Origin: Brevundimonas naejangsanensis
GTDB lineage: Bacteria; Pseudomonadota; Alphaproteobacteria; Caulobacterales; Caulobacteraceae
NCBI RefSeq assembly: GCF_000635915.2
Contig: NZ_CP015614.1
Location: forward strand, 665,501 to 729,500
Length of the DNA: 64,000 nt
Direction of reading: 5' to 3'
Below are positions 55,100 through 63,614 of this stretch, in pieces. A program made the position numbers and the translations under genes. How positions within the stretch are numbered: position 1 is the first letter of the stretch; the number at the start of each line of letters is the position of its first letter. Below the pieces are notes generated by a model. That model ran no database searches. It was given only the letters and a program-made list of their open reading frames with translations, and was not told the DNA's origin.

Positions 55100-56401
55100 A
55101 TGCAGTCTCAGCCATCAGGCGGAGGCGGGGTTTCCCTGCGCCGTTCCCTGTGGACCTATCTTGCCTCCGCGCCCGAACGTTATGCGCCCCTGACCGCGGA
55201 TCGTTCTACGGATGTGGTGGTCGTCGGAGCAGGTGTGGCTGGCGCCTCGACTGCTCTTCATCTGGCTTCAGCCGGCGTGAAGGTGGCTGTTCTTGAGGCA
55301 GAGCAGCCCGGAGCGGGCGCCACAGGACAGAGCGGCGGCCTGGTGGCGCCGAACTTTATCGGAATGACCCCGGACGGAGCCGATAAGGCTTTCGGTCTGG
55401 AACGTGGGGCGCGCCTCACCCGACTGATCGGGGGATCCGCTGGACAGCTTTTCGATCTGATCCGCCATCTGGATATCGCCTGTGATGCGCGCCAGGAGGG
55501 CTTTTGGACACCCGCCCACACCGCAGCCTTGGCGCAAGAGCAACGGCATCAGGCGAAGCAGTGGCAGGCGCGGGGTTTCGCCGTCAACTTTGTCGATGCG
55601 GATCACACTCGCGATGCGCTCGGTTCTGATCGGTATCATGGCGGGTTATATTTTGCCGATGGCGGCCAGGTGAATCCGCTGGCCTTGGCCTGTGGTCTGA
55701 TCGAGCGGGCGATTGAGCAAGGCGCGCATGTATTTGGCGATAGCCCTGTTCTAGGTATCGAGCATGATGGAACCAGTTGGACGGTCAGAACAGCGGGGGG
55801 GAGCATCAGGGCTGCGAAAGTCGTGTTGGCGGCGAACGGGGGCAATGCGCAACTGCATCCGCGCCTGAGGCGCACGACTTTGCCGCTCCATGTGATGGAG
55901 TTCGCCACCACGCCGTTGAGCGCGGCGCAGAGAGCAGAAATCCTGCCGCGAGGCGGCTCGTTTACCGATAAACAGTCCTATCTGTTCACCGCGCGGTACG
56001 ACGAGGAGGGGCGATTGATCTCTGCCGTTCCCTTGTCAGCGGCCCTGCGAGGACGTCAGGCTTATGAGCGCGAAGCTCAGGGGCGATTGATGCGGCATTT
56101 CCCGTCTCTGGGTCGCGAAGGCATTGAACATCTGTGGGTCGGCACGGCCTGGCTGAACACGTCATTCCTGCCTAGCGTTTATGCAGTAGATGACGGTCTC
56201 TACGCCATTCAAGCCTGCAATGGTCGAGGTTTGCCGACGAATGTCGTGTTAGGAGAAGAAGTCGCGCGCAGCCTTTCATCCGGCAGCTTCCAAGCCTTGT
56301 CCGTTGCTTTGCAGGAGCCGGATTCTATTCGTTTTCATGCGCTGGCTCGCTTTGCACCCTATGCGATGATGACATTCGCGTATCTGCAAGGAAGGTTGTG
56401 A
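55100..56401 (+). CDS. FAD-dependent amine/amino-acid oxidoreductase (DAO family)
   Basis: A 433-residue flavoenzyme: N-terminal dinucleotide fold VVVVGAGVAGASTALHLASA with VLEAEQPGAGATGQSGGLV, a DAO-type substrate domain (FADGGQVNPLALACGLIERA), and a C-terminal GLYAIQACNGRGLPTNVVLG that closes the flavin site. Related to putrescine/amino-acid oxidoreductases such as PuuB and D-amino-acid dehydrogenases. Last gene of the module, 55 bases after marR. Substrate unknown; an amino acid or amine produced by the peptidases is likely. Confidence 0.87.
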   Translation: MQSQPSGGGGVSLRRSLWTYLASAPERYAPLTADRSTDVVVVGAGVAGASTALHLASAGVKVAVLEAEQPGAGATGQSGGLVAPNFIGMTPDGADKAFGLERGARLTRLIGGSAGQLFDLIRHLDIACDARQEGFWTPAHTAALAQEQRHQAKQWQARGFAVNFVDADHTRDALGSDRYHGGLYFADGGQVNPLALACGLIERAIEQGAHVFGDSPVLGIEHDGTSWTVRTAGGSIRAAKVVLAANGGNAQLHPRLRRTTLPLHVMEFATTPLSAAQRAEILPRGGSFTDKQSYLFTARYDEEGRLISAVPLSAALRGRQAYEREAQGRLMRHFPSLGREGIEHLWVGTAWLNTSFLPSVYAVDDGLYAIQACNGRGLPTNVVLGEEVARSLSSGSFQALSVALQEPDSIRFHALARFAPYAMMTFAYLQGRL

Positions 56402-56492
56402 GACGCTGGCAAGGTCACCACCTGAACCGCCTCCATGAATAGCTTGGGGTCGCCTTAGCTGACGACGGATAGGCGGCGATCATGTTTCGGGA

Positions 56493-56884
56493 TTGAAGAC
56501 TGGCGTCCACGCCAGACGGAAACAGGTCATCGGGATGCTGCGGGAGCAGGAGGCTGGGGTAACGACGGCGGAGGTTTGTCGGCCCGGCGGGGTCAACTCG
56601 GCGACCATTACAAATGGAAGGCCAGTTCGGCGGGTTCGACGCGTAGGAGGCTCTGCGGCAGACGACGCTTCAAGACGAGAACGCGCGGCTCAAGCGGGTG
56701 CTGGCGGACGCGATGCTGGACAATGCGGCTCTGAGCACCTGCTGACAAAAAGTGTTGGCGCCCACCGGCTGGCGCGACCGGCTGAAACCCCTCGCCCAAG
56801 AGCATCGCCGGTGCGGCTATCGCCCCCGGCGAGTCCTGCTGCCGCGCGAGGGCTATGCTGTCACCAAGAAGCGCGTGGATTGAT
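56493..56884 (+). pseudogene. Broken IS3-family transposase (orfA plus start of orfB)
   Basis: Parts of one OrfA are found in shifted frames: KQVIGMLREQEAGVTTAEVC, YKWKASSAGSTR (degenerate KWKAKFGG), LQDENARLKRVLADAMLDNA, then, past a stop, the start of OrfB (VLAPTGWRDRLKPLAQEHRR, CGYRRRVLLPREGYAVTKKR). Several frameshifts and stops break it, and the element ends abruptly at 56884. No intact ends are seen. It belongs near the island's right end. Confidence 0.72.
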
Positions 56885-56891
56885 CTAAGCT

Positions 56892-56962
56892 ATTGATTTT
56901 AAGTGAAACAGGTTGTGCCCGTTTTCCTGCCTAACGATTGATTTCGATCACTCAGTCTCGGA
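56892..56962 (+). repeat. Dispersed repeat R2 (copy of 28609)
   Basis: Near-identical to R1, with the same core and end. It abuts the duplicated tRNA-Gln half directly. Confidence 0.75.
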
Positions 56963-57053
56963 TTTTGGTACCGTCATTCTAGGTTCGAGTCCTAGTTTCC
57001 CAGCCACCGTCCGATAGGTGTAGAGCGCATCAAGCGCCCCCTTTGCGGTTCAG
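56963..57053 (+). repeat. Right direct repeat (attR), tRNA-Gln 3' half copy
   Basis: Begins TTTTGGTACCG, runs through the T-arm (GGTTCGAGTCC) to TTTCCCAGCCA and about 47 bases further. It lacks the 5' half of the tRNA, so it is not a working gene. It matches 24215-24305 as described there. Confidence 0.8.
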
Positions 57054-57176
57054 CTTCTATATCGGGCAGCTACGCCGCGGCGCATCGGGCGACGAGTGAT
57101 GTAGTGCGCGACCGGCCGCTCGGGGACTTGAATCCGGCTGAGGGCGCTGTTCAGGGGCGCTGGGCATCCGATCGCG

Positions 57177-57572
57177 TCACTCGGCCACGCCGGGCCAGTA
57201 ATGGGCGTCCGGAGTAGGACGCGGGCCGAAAATGGCCTGGCCGACGCGGACCATGGTGGCGCCCTCGCGGATCGCCAATTCATAGTCGCCGGACATCCCC
57301 ATCGACAGCTCCGTCATCTGGGGATGAAGCCGCTGCGCCTGATCGCGCAGGCGACGCAGCAGGGTGAAACAGGGGCGCACCCGGTCGGCGTCGTCGCTGA
57401 ACACGGCCAGCGTCATCAGGCCCTGCGGCTTCAGGCGCGGAAAGGCCTCTAGCCGTTCGATGAAGTCCAGGGCGTCGTCGGGGTGAAGGCCGAACTTGCT
57501 CTGCTCGCCCGAGGTGTTGACCTGGACATAGACGTTCATGTCACGGCCGTCGGCTTCAAGGCGGCGGTTCAC
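57177..57572 (-). pseudogene. Truncated yggS (C-terminal 131 codons)
   Basis: VQVNTSGEQSKFGLHPDDAL, LEAFPRLKPQGLMTLAVFSD and MGMSGDYELAIREGATMVRV align to the complete YggS at 34160 from about residue 120 onward at roughly 80% identity. The PLP-lysine half is missing and no start region precedes it. It lies 124 bases outside attR. Confidence 0.8.
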
Positions 57573-57702
57573 GGGTCGACGGGAATGGGCGGCGGCCTTA
57601 GTTCCGCCGTTTCAAACGCGCTGCGAGCGCCTGAGGGGCGCAGGCCCCGTCGCCGGGCGCAATCAGCATCTGGCTCGTGCTTCGGCCCCAGGCGCGCTGT
57701 CG

Positions 57703-58497
57703 TTAGGCCATCAAGGCCTGCGCGCTCTGATAGAGCATGTAGAGGGCCACGACGAAGATCAGGCCCGCGAAGACGGTGTTCAGCAGGCCCTTGCGGCTAG
57801 ACATCGTCTTGGCCAGCCGCGCGCCGATCAAGCCGCCGAGCACGCCGCCGCCGATGAAGACCGCCGCCAGCGGCCAGTCCACCCATCCCGCCAGCGCATA
57901 GTTGAAGGCGGTGGTCAGGCCGAAGGCGGTGACGCCGACCAGAGACGAGCCGACGGCGTAATAGATGGGCATGCCGGTCGAGCCCATCAGGCTGGGCACG
58001 ATCAGGAAGCCGCCGCCGATGCCGAAGAAGCCCGACAGCATCCCCGTCGCCGTCCCCGTGCCGATCAGCTTGGGCGCATTGCGCGCGGTCAGGATCACAT
58101 GCGGGTCCCCCGCCGCCGAGCGGCCGCGCAGCATCAGGGCGCCGACGACCAGCATCAGCACGGCGAACAGGGCCAGCAGCTTTTGCCCGTCCACCGCCTT
58201 TCCGAGGCTGGAGCCCAGGGCCGCCCCGACCACGCCCGCCGCCGCGAACAGCAGGGCGATCTTCCACTTCACCGCCCCGTGGCGGGCGTGGTTCAGCAGG
58301 TTGGCGAAGGCGTTGGCGGCCACGGCGAAGGCGCTGGTGCCGATGGCCAGATGCGGATCCTTCACCCCCACCAGATAGACGATCAGCGGTACGGCCAGGA
58401 TCGAGCCGCCCCCGCCCACCAGGCCCAAGGTGAAGCCGACCAGCGACCCCGCCCCGGCGCCCAGTCCGTATTGCAGCAGGCTGAGCGGCTCGCCCAT
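57703..58497 (-). CDS. TSUP/TauE-SafE family sulfite/sulfur exporter
   Basis: A 264-residue inner-membrane protein: SLVGFTLGLVGGGGSILAVP and LSGFFGIGGGFLIVPSLMGS are the twin TSUP repeats, with about eight helices. The open frame extends far upstream but the protein starts at ATG 58497, overlapping the SQR stop by one base. In this locus it probably exports or imports a sulfur oxyanion such as sulfite or thiosulfate. Confidence 0.87.
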   Translation of the reverse strand: MGEPLSLLQYGLGAGAGSLVGFTLGLVGGGGSILAVPLIVYLVGVKDPHLAIGTSAFAVAANAFANLLNHARHGAVKWKIALLFAAAGVVGAALGSSLGKAVDGQKLLALFAVLMLVVGALMLRGRSAAGDPHVILTARNAPKLIGTGTATGMLSGFFGIGGGFLIVPSLMGSTGMPIYYAVGSSLVGVTAFGLTTAFNYALAGWVDWPLAAVFIGGGVLGGLIGARLAKTMSSRKGLLNTVFAGLIFVVALYMLYQSAQALMA

Positions 58498-59789
58498 CAG
58501 GCGGCGCTCTTGGCGCGGGGGGCGACGCCCGGCTCGACGCAGTCGGGGGCGCACAGCCACTCGCGGCCCTTCAGCATCCCCACCCAGTAGATTTCCGGCA
58601 GGGCCTGCGCCTTCAGGTGCCAGGCGCGGCGCGTCGGCTGGCGGCCGTCCAGCATCCAAGCCGGGAAGCTGGGCAGCAGCTTGCCGCCATAGCCGAACTC
58701 GGCCAGCACGATCTTGCCGCGCTCGACCGTCAGGGGGCAGGAGCCGTAACCGTCGTAAACGGCCTTCAGCGCCTTGCCGTCCAGCAGGGAGATGACGTTC
58801 TCGGCCACGACCGGCGCCTGTTTGCGGGCGGCGGCGGCCGTCTTGGCGTTGGGCGCCGAGCAGGCGTCGCCCAGGCCGAAGACGTTGTCGAGGCGGTTGT
58901 GATGCAAGGTGGCCTGATCGACGTCGATCCAGCCGCTGTCGGCCGCCAGCGGGCTGTTGCGGATGAAGTCGGGCGCGGTCTGCGGCGGGCAGACATGGAG
59001 CATGTCGAAGTCGCGGTCGACTTCGCTGACGGCCCCATCGGCGTCGGTGACGGCAAAGGTCGCCTTGCGCGCCTCGCCATCGATGGCGGTCAGGCGCGAG
59101 TTGAAGCGCAGGTCGACGCCGTAACGCTCTATGTATTTCATCAGGGCGGGGACGTAGTCCTTGACCCCGAACAGCACGGCCCCGGCGTTGTGGAACTCGA
59201 TGTCCACGTTCTTGAGGGCGCCGGTGCGCTGCCAGTGGTCGGCCGACAGATAGAGGGCCTTCTGCGGGGCGCCCGCGCATTTGATCGGCATGGGCGGCTG
59301 GGTGAACAGGGCGCGGCCGTCCTTCAGTTCCTGCACCAGCTTCCACGTATAGGGCGCCAGATCGAAGCGGTAGTTGGAGGTCACGCCGTTGCGGCCCAGC
59401 GTCTCGCTCAGGCCGGGGATGGCGTCCCAGTCCAGCTTGATGCCCGGCGCGGCGACCAGGGCGCGATAGCCGATGCGGCGGCCGTCCGACAGGCGCACCT
59501 GATCGGCTTCCGGCGTGAAGTCGACGACGCTGTCCTTGATCCAGCGGGCGCCGGTGGGGATCAGGCGGCAGGTCTCGCGCATGGTGCGCTCGGGCGTGAA
59601 GACGCCTGCGCCGACCAGCGTCCAGCCGGGCTGGTAATAGTGGCGCTCGGACGGCTCGACGATCACCACGTCAAGGCCGGGGCGGCGGCGCAGCAGGCTG
59701 GCCGCTGTGGCGATGCCGGCGGCGCCCCCGCCGACGATCAGGACGTCGCAGGTCTCGGGGCAGGTCTCGGAAGCTTGCGGATGGGCCAT
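58497..59789 (-). CDS. sqr: Sulfide:quinone oxidoreductase-type flavoprotein
   Basis: A 430-residue FAD enzyme: CDVLIVGGGAAGIATAASLL, RHYYQPGWTLVGAGVFTPER (type II SQR entrance), ALFTQPPMPIKCAGAPQKAL with a cysteine typical of the active site, NVFGLGDACSAPNAKTAAAA and a late tail GMLKGREWLCAPDC. SQR oxidises sulfide to sulfane sulfur using quinone at the membrane face. A ribosome site GGAGG lies before ATG 59789. Placed in a sulfur-detoxification operon. Confidence 0.87.
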   Translation of the reverse strand: MAHPQASETCPETCDVLIVGGGAAGIATAASLLRRRPGLDVVIVEPSERHYYQPGWTLVGAGVFTPERTMRETCRLIPTGARWIKDSVVDFTPEADQVRLSDGRRIGYRALVAAPGIKLDWDAIPGLSETLGRNGVTSNYRFDLAPYTWKLVQELKDGRALFTQPPMPIKCAGAPQKALYLSADHWQRTGALKNVDIEFHNAGAVLFGVKDYVPALMKYIERYGVDLRFNSRLTAIDGEARKATFAVTDADGAVSEVDRDFDMLHVCPPQTAPDFIRNSPLAADSGWIDVDQATLHHNRLDNVFGLGDACSAPNAKTAAAARKQAPVVAENVISLLDGKALKAVYDGYGSCPLTVERGKIVLAEFGYGGKLLPSFPAWMLDGRQPTRRAWHLKAQALPEIYWVGMLKGREWLCAPDCVEPGVAPRAKSAA

Positions 59790-59792
59790 GCC

Positions 59793-60206
59793 TCAGCCCT
59801 CCAGGCGCGGGCCGAGCGGCGAGACGTCGTAGCCGGCGGCGGCGGCCAGGGCGACGATCTCTTCGGCCGGGCGCTCGCCTGCCTGCGACAGGGCCCACAG
59901 GAAGGTGGTGCGGGTGCCCGAGCGGCAGTAGCCGAGGATGGGCTGGGGCAGTTCGGCCAGCGCCGCCTTGAAGCGGGCCACGTCGTCGGGGGTCATGGCC
60001 CCGCCGCGCACCGGGATGTGGACGAAGGGCAGGCCCGCGGCCTCGGCGGCGGCGCGGATGTCCTCAGTCATCGGCTGGCCCGGCTCTTCGGCGTCGGGGC
60101 GGTTGGAGATGATGGCGCGATAGCCCTGGGCGGCCGCCGTCGGGACCTCCTCAGGCAGGATCTGCGGCGAGACGTGCAGGCGGTCTTCCAGGGTGCGGAT
60201 GTCCAT
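59793..60206 (-). CDS. DUF442/TIGR01244 family sulfur transferase-phosphatase-like protein
   Basis: A 137-residue protein: LHVSPQILPEEVPTAAAQGY, AIISNRPDAEEPGQP and the Cys-loop GYCRSGTRTTFLWALSQ (CX5R-type). This family is found fused to or beside persulfide dioxygenases (the Blh protein of bigR operons), where it may act as a rhodanese-like sulfur transferase. It starts 35 bases after the dioxygenase gene. Confidence 0.85.
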   Translation of the reverse strand: MDIRTLEDRLHVSPQILPEEVPTAAAQGYRAIISNRPDAEEPGQPMTEDIRAAAEAAGLPFVHIPVRGGAMTPDDVARFKAALAELPQPILGYCRSGTRTTFLWALSQAGERPAEEIVALAAAAGYDVSPLGPRLEG

Positions 60207-60241
60207 GAGGCTTCTCTGGCTTGAGGAAAGGGGTGCTCGGG

Positions 60242-61195
60242 TTAGAGCGCGTTGATGGGCACTTTCAGATAGCGGACGCCGTTGTCTTCAGGCTCGGGCA
60301 TCCGGCCGCCGTTCATATTGACCTGAACCGAAGGCAGGATCAGGCGCGGCATGGACAGAGTGGCGTCGCGAGCGGTGCGCATGGCGACGAACTCATCCTC
60401 GGTCACGCCGTCGCGGACGTGGATATTGCCCTCGCGCTGGGCGCTGATGGTCGTCTCCCACGCGAACTCGGTGCGGGCGGGCGGCGCCTTGTAGTCGTGG
60501 CACAGGAAGACGCGCGCCGCCGGGGGCAGGGACAGCAGCCGCTGGATCGAGCGATACAGCGTCCGCGCGTCGCCGCCGGGGAAGTCGCAGCGCGCCGTGC
60601 CGTAGTCGGGCATGAACAGGGTGTCGCCGGGGAAGACGGCGTCGCCGATCACATAGGCCAGACAGGCCGGGGTGTGGCCGGGCACGTGCAGCACCGTGGC
60701 CTGAAGCCCGCCGATGGCGAAGCGGTCGCCGTCGTCAAACAGCTGGTCGAACTGGCTGCCGTCGCGGCGGAACTCGGTCCCCTCGTTGAAGACTTTGCCG
60801 AAGACGTCCTGCACCTTGATGATGTCGCGGCCGATGGCCAGACGGCCGCCGAGGCGCTCCTGCAGATAGGGCGCGGCCGACAGGTGATCGGCGTGGGCGT
60901 GCGTCTCCAGCAGCCACTGAACCTCAAGGTCCTCGGCTTCGACATAGGCGATCAGGGCGTCGGCCGAGGCGGTCGAGGTGCGGCCCGCGGCCTGATCATA
61001 GTCCAGCACGCTGTCGATGATGGCGCAGGCGTTCGAGCCGGGGTCGCGCACCACATGGCTGACGGTGAAGGTGGCGGGGTCGAAGAAGGATTTGACCACG
61101 GGGCGCTGGGCCGGGTTCGTCAGGGCGGTCTCGATCACTTCCCTGGCGTGATCACGGGCATGATCGCGGGCGGGGTCGATGGGGGCGTCGGTCAC
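60242..61195 (-). CDS. Persulfide dioxygenase-like MBL-fold enzyme
   Basis: A 317-residue metallo-beta-lactamase-fold protein of the ETHE1/Blh group: LLETHAHADHLSAAPYLQER carries the HxHxDH metal motif, then VLHVPGHTPACLAYVIGDAV, FMPDYGTARCDFPGGDART, and FLCHDYKAPPARTEFAWETT. Such enzymes oxidise glutathione persulfide to sulfite. GTG 61195 follows GGAGA; ATG 61210 is an alternative. First gene of the minus-strand operon, facing the palindrome at 61234. Confidence 0.87.
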   Translation of the reverse strand: MTDAPIDPARDHARDHAREVIETALTNPAQRPVVKSFFDPATFTVSHVVRDPGSNACAIIDSVLDYDQAAGRTSTASADALIAYVEAEDLEVQWLLETHAHADHLSAAPYLQERLGGRLAIGRDIIKVQDVFGKVFNEGTEFRRDGSQFDQLFDDGDRFAIGGLQATVLHVPGHTPACLAYVIGDAVFPGDTLFMPDYGTARCDFPGGDARTLYRSIQRLLSLPPAARVFLCHDYKAPPARTEFAWETTISAQREGNIHVRDGVTEDEFVAMRTARDATLSMPRLILPSVQVNMNGGRMPEPEDNGVRYLKVPINAL

Positions 61196-61233
61196 GGCGT
61201 CTCTCCGCATTGATCTGCATCAAGCAATTAGAT

Positions 61234-61258
61234 ATTTACATAGTATATGCAAGTAAAT
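61234..61258. promoter_or_regulatory. Palindromic operator in sulfur-operon divergent promoter
   Basis: ATTTAC, ATAGTATATGCAA in between, GTAAAT; the inner ATA/TAT also matches as a dyad. It is AT-rich and lies in the only gap between the two divergent sulfur units, in the same way as BigR/SqrR operators. Confidence 0.6.
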
Positions 61259-61302
61259 GTTTTCAAGGTGCGTCAGACCTCGGCTGCGCGTAGCCCTATG
61301 AC

Positions 61303-61944
61303 ATGGAAACCGACTCGATGACGGACACGCCTTTGCTGCGGCCGCTGCGGATCAATGAGGCGGCGCCGGATTTCGCCGCACGCACGACGCGCGGCCAGCG
61401 CCGGCTGAGCGACTATCGCGGGCATTGGCTGGCCTTCTTCTCGCATCCGGCGGATTTCACCCCGGTCTGCACCAGCGAGTTCATCGCCCTGGCCCGGCGT
61501 CAGGCGGACTTCACGGCGATCGGCTGCGAGCTGCTGGGCCTGTCGGTCGACAGCCTCTATTCTCACCTGGCGTGGCTGAAGGACATCCGCGACCGTTTCG
61601 GCGTGACGGTGGAGTTTCCGATCATCGAAGACCCCTCAATGGTCATCGCTCAGGCCTATGGCATGATCGACCCGGCGGCGCCCGACAGCGCCTCGGTGCG
61701 CGCCACCTTCGTCATCGACCCGAACGGGGTGGTGCGGGCGATCAGCTGGTATCCGATGAACGTCGGCCGTTCGGTCGAGGAGTTGCTGCGGCTGATCACG
61801 GCCCTGCAGACGGCGGATCGGGAAGGGGCCTCTGCGCCCGAAGGCTGGACGCCGGGGGCGCCTTTGCTTCAGGCGGCGCCGACCGACTTTGGCGACGTGC
61901 TGGCGGGCGATGACGCCTGGTATTATCGGCCGGGGCCGAAATGA
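61303..61944 (+). CDS. Peroxiredoxin (AhpC/Prx6-type)
   Basis: A 213-residue thiol peroxidase: FFSHPADFTPVCTSEFIALA with the peroxidatic cysteine, LLGLSVDSLYSHLAWLKDI, FPIIEDPSMVIAQAYGMID, and ATFVIDPNGVVRAISWYPMN. The Prx6/1-Cys length and ending suit thiol-dependent peroxidase or persulfide reduction. ATG 61303 precedes ATG 61318. Coupled to the ArsR gene by four-base overlap. Confidence 0.88.
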   Translation: METDSMTDTPLLRPLRINEAAPDFAARTTRGQRRLSDYRGHWLAFFSHPADFTPVCTSEFIALARRQADFTAIGCELLGLSVDSLYSHLAWLKDIRDRFGVTVEFPIIEDPSMVIAQAYGMIDPAAPDSASVRATFVIDPNGVVRAISWYPMNVGRSVEELLRLITALQTADREGASAPEGWTPGAPLLQAAPTDFGDVLAGDDAWYYRPGPK

Positions 61945-62354
61945 CGCGTGGCGATGTCGATCTGGAGCGGTTGAAGGCCGCCGCGCCCGAGGCGGCCGAA
62001 CTGTTGCGGCAACTGGCCAACGCCAACCGCCTGCTGATCCTGTGCCATATCGCGCAGGAAGAGCGTTCCGTCGGCCAGTTGGAACAGGAGCTGGGTCTGC
62101 GTCAGCCGGGCCTGTCGCAGCAGCTGGCCGAACTGCGCCAGTCGGGTCTGGTGAAGACCCGGCGGGAATCCCGCTCCATCTACTACTCCCTCGCCGACGA
62201 GCGGGCGCAAGGGGTGATGGCCATGCTGTTCGAGATCTTCTGCCAGGACCCGGCGGCCCTGGCCGAAAGACTGCATCAGGCGCCCGCGCCGGAACCCACG
62301 CGGCCTGCAGGCGACGCAGCCCGGTTCGCCCGGATCCTTCCTCCGCGCGCGTGA
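61941..62354 (+). CDS. ArsR family regulator, BigR/SqrR-like persulfide sensor
   Basis: A 137-residue winged helix: LANANRLLILCHIAQEERSV, LEQELGLRQPGLSQQLAEL, VKTRRESRSIYYSLADERA. Two cysteines, one in LILCHI and one near the C-terminus in IFCQDP, sit where SqrR/BigR use a pair to form a tetrasulfide bridge. No ArsR-type CxC metal site is seen. It starts inside the peroxiredoxin stop codon. Likely represses the divergent SQR operon. Confidence 0.86.
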   Translation: MTRGDVDLERLKAAAPEAAELLRQLANANRLLILCHIAQEERSVGQLEQELGLRQPGLSQQLAELRQSGLVKTRRESRSIYYSLADERAQGVMAMLFEIFCQDPAALAERLHQAPAPEPTRPAGDAARFARILPPRA

Positions 62355-62376
62355 TGCGGCCCTTGCTGCCCTAGCC

Positions 62377-63528
62377 TCAGCTCAGGCGGTCTTCGACGAT
62401 GCGGGCGAAGATCGACGAGGCGACGGGCAGGACGGCGTCGTTGAAGTCATAGACCGTCTGGTGGACCATCGGTCCGCCCTGGCCGAAGAACATATAGGCC
62501 CCCGGCGCGTGCTGCAGCATATAGGCGAAGTCGTCGGTGAAGGGATAAGGCTTCAGATCGCGCAGCACCTTGTCCGCGCCCAGCACGGCGGCGCAGGCGT
62601 CGGCGGCGATGGCGGCCTGAGCCGGGGCGTTGATGCAGGGCGGCACGCCGGCGATTTCCGTCACGGTGAGGGTGCAACCGGTCATGCGGGCGACGCCGTC
62701 GCAGATGGCCTGAAGCTGGCTCCACATGGTTTCGATCACCTCGGGCGAGGTGGCGCGCAGGGTGCCGGCCAGGCTGGCTTCGTGCGGCACGACGTTGTGC
62801 GAGGCGCCCGCCTGCAGCTTGGTGACGGTGAACAGGGCCGGCTCCATCGGATCGACATGACGGCCGATGATGGACGAGATTTCCGAGGCGACGCGGACGG
62901 CCGCCTGCAGCGGGTCCTTGGTCTTGTGCGGGGCCGCGCCGTGGCCGCCGACGCCCTGAATGTCGATCTCCCAGATCTTGTAGCCGTTCAGGGTCGCGCC
63001 CGGACGCACCGCCGCCTCGCCGAACGGCAGCAGGGGCATGTTGTGATAGGCGTAGATTTCGTCGCACGGATAGCGGTCGAATAGGCCGTCGTCGATCATG
63101 GCCTTGGCGCCCAGGCCGTTCTCTTCGGCGGGCTGGAAGATCAGCACCACGCGGCCGCGCGCAGGCGGATTGGCGCTCAGGTAACGGGCGACGCCCAGCA
63201 GGGTCGCCGTGTGGCCGTCGTGGCCGCAGGCGTGCGAGACGCCGGGCTTGGTCGAGGCGTGCTCGGCGCCGCTGTCGTCGTTCATGGGCAGGGCATCCAT
63301 GTCGGCGCGCAGGCCGATGGAGGGGCCGGGCTCGCGTCCCTGAACCACCGCCACGACGCCCGCGCCGCCGATGCCGCCTTCGGGCGACAGGCCCATGTCC
63401 TTAAGGGCGTCGAAGACGATCTTCGCCGTGCGGCTTTCCTCGCCCGAGAGCTCGGGGTGGGCGTGGAAATCCCGACGCCAGGCGGTCATGTCCGAGGCGA
63501 GGGCGGCGAGGGCGGGCAGGGGCTTCAT
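62377..63528 (-). CDS. M20 family amidohydrolase (HipO-like)
   Basis: A 383-residue zinc amidohydrolase: FHAHPELSGEESRTAKIVFD, GLRADMDALPMN, SHACGHDGHTATLLGVARYL, IFQPAEENGLGAKAMID, and PAAPHKTKDPLQAAVR-like GGHGAAPHKTKDP. It cleaves N-acyl amino acids; the substrate class is unknown. The frame is open further upstream but the true start is ATG 63528. Convergent with the ArsR gene. Confidence 0.88.
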   Translation of the reverse strand: MKPLPALAALASDMTAWRRDFHAHPELSGEESRTAKIVFDALKDMGLSPEGGIGGAGVVAVVQGREPGPSIGLRADMDALPMNDDSGAEHASTKPGVSHACGHDGHTATLLGVARYLSANPPARGRVVLIFQPAEENGLGAKAMIDDGLFDRYPCDEIYAYHNMPLLPFGEAAVRPGATLNGYKIWEIDIQGVGGHGAAPHKTKDPLQAAVRVASEISSIIGRHVDPMEPALFTVTKLQAGASHNVVPHEASLAGTLRATSPEVIETMWSQLQAICDGVARMTGCTLTVTEIAGVPPCINAPAQAAIAADACAAVLGADKVLRDLKPYPFTDDFAYMLQHAPGAYMFFGQGGPMVHQTVYDFNDAVLPVASSIFARIVEDRLS

Positions 63529-63614
63529 AGGTCTCAGGCATCCGGCGAAAAAGACGACGCCCAGACCCTTAGCACCCCCGCGCCGTCGGGGACATGGCGG
63601 CCCCCGGTCACGGT

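Noticed and set aside
39208..56401. Lasso peptide or other RiPP cluster
   Set aside because: TonB receptor plus S9 peptidase recalled isopeptidase loci, but no precursor, cyclase or leader peptidase was found.
58498..59346. Upstream extension of the TSUP frame
   Set aside because: It overlaps sqr in another frame; TSUP begins at ATG 58497.
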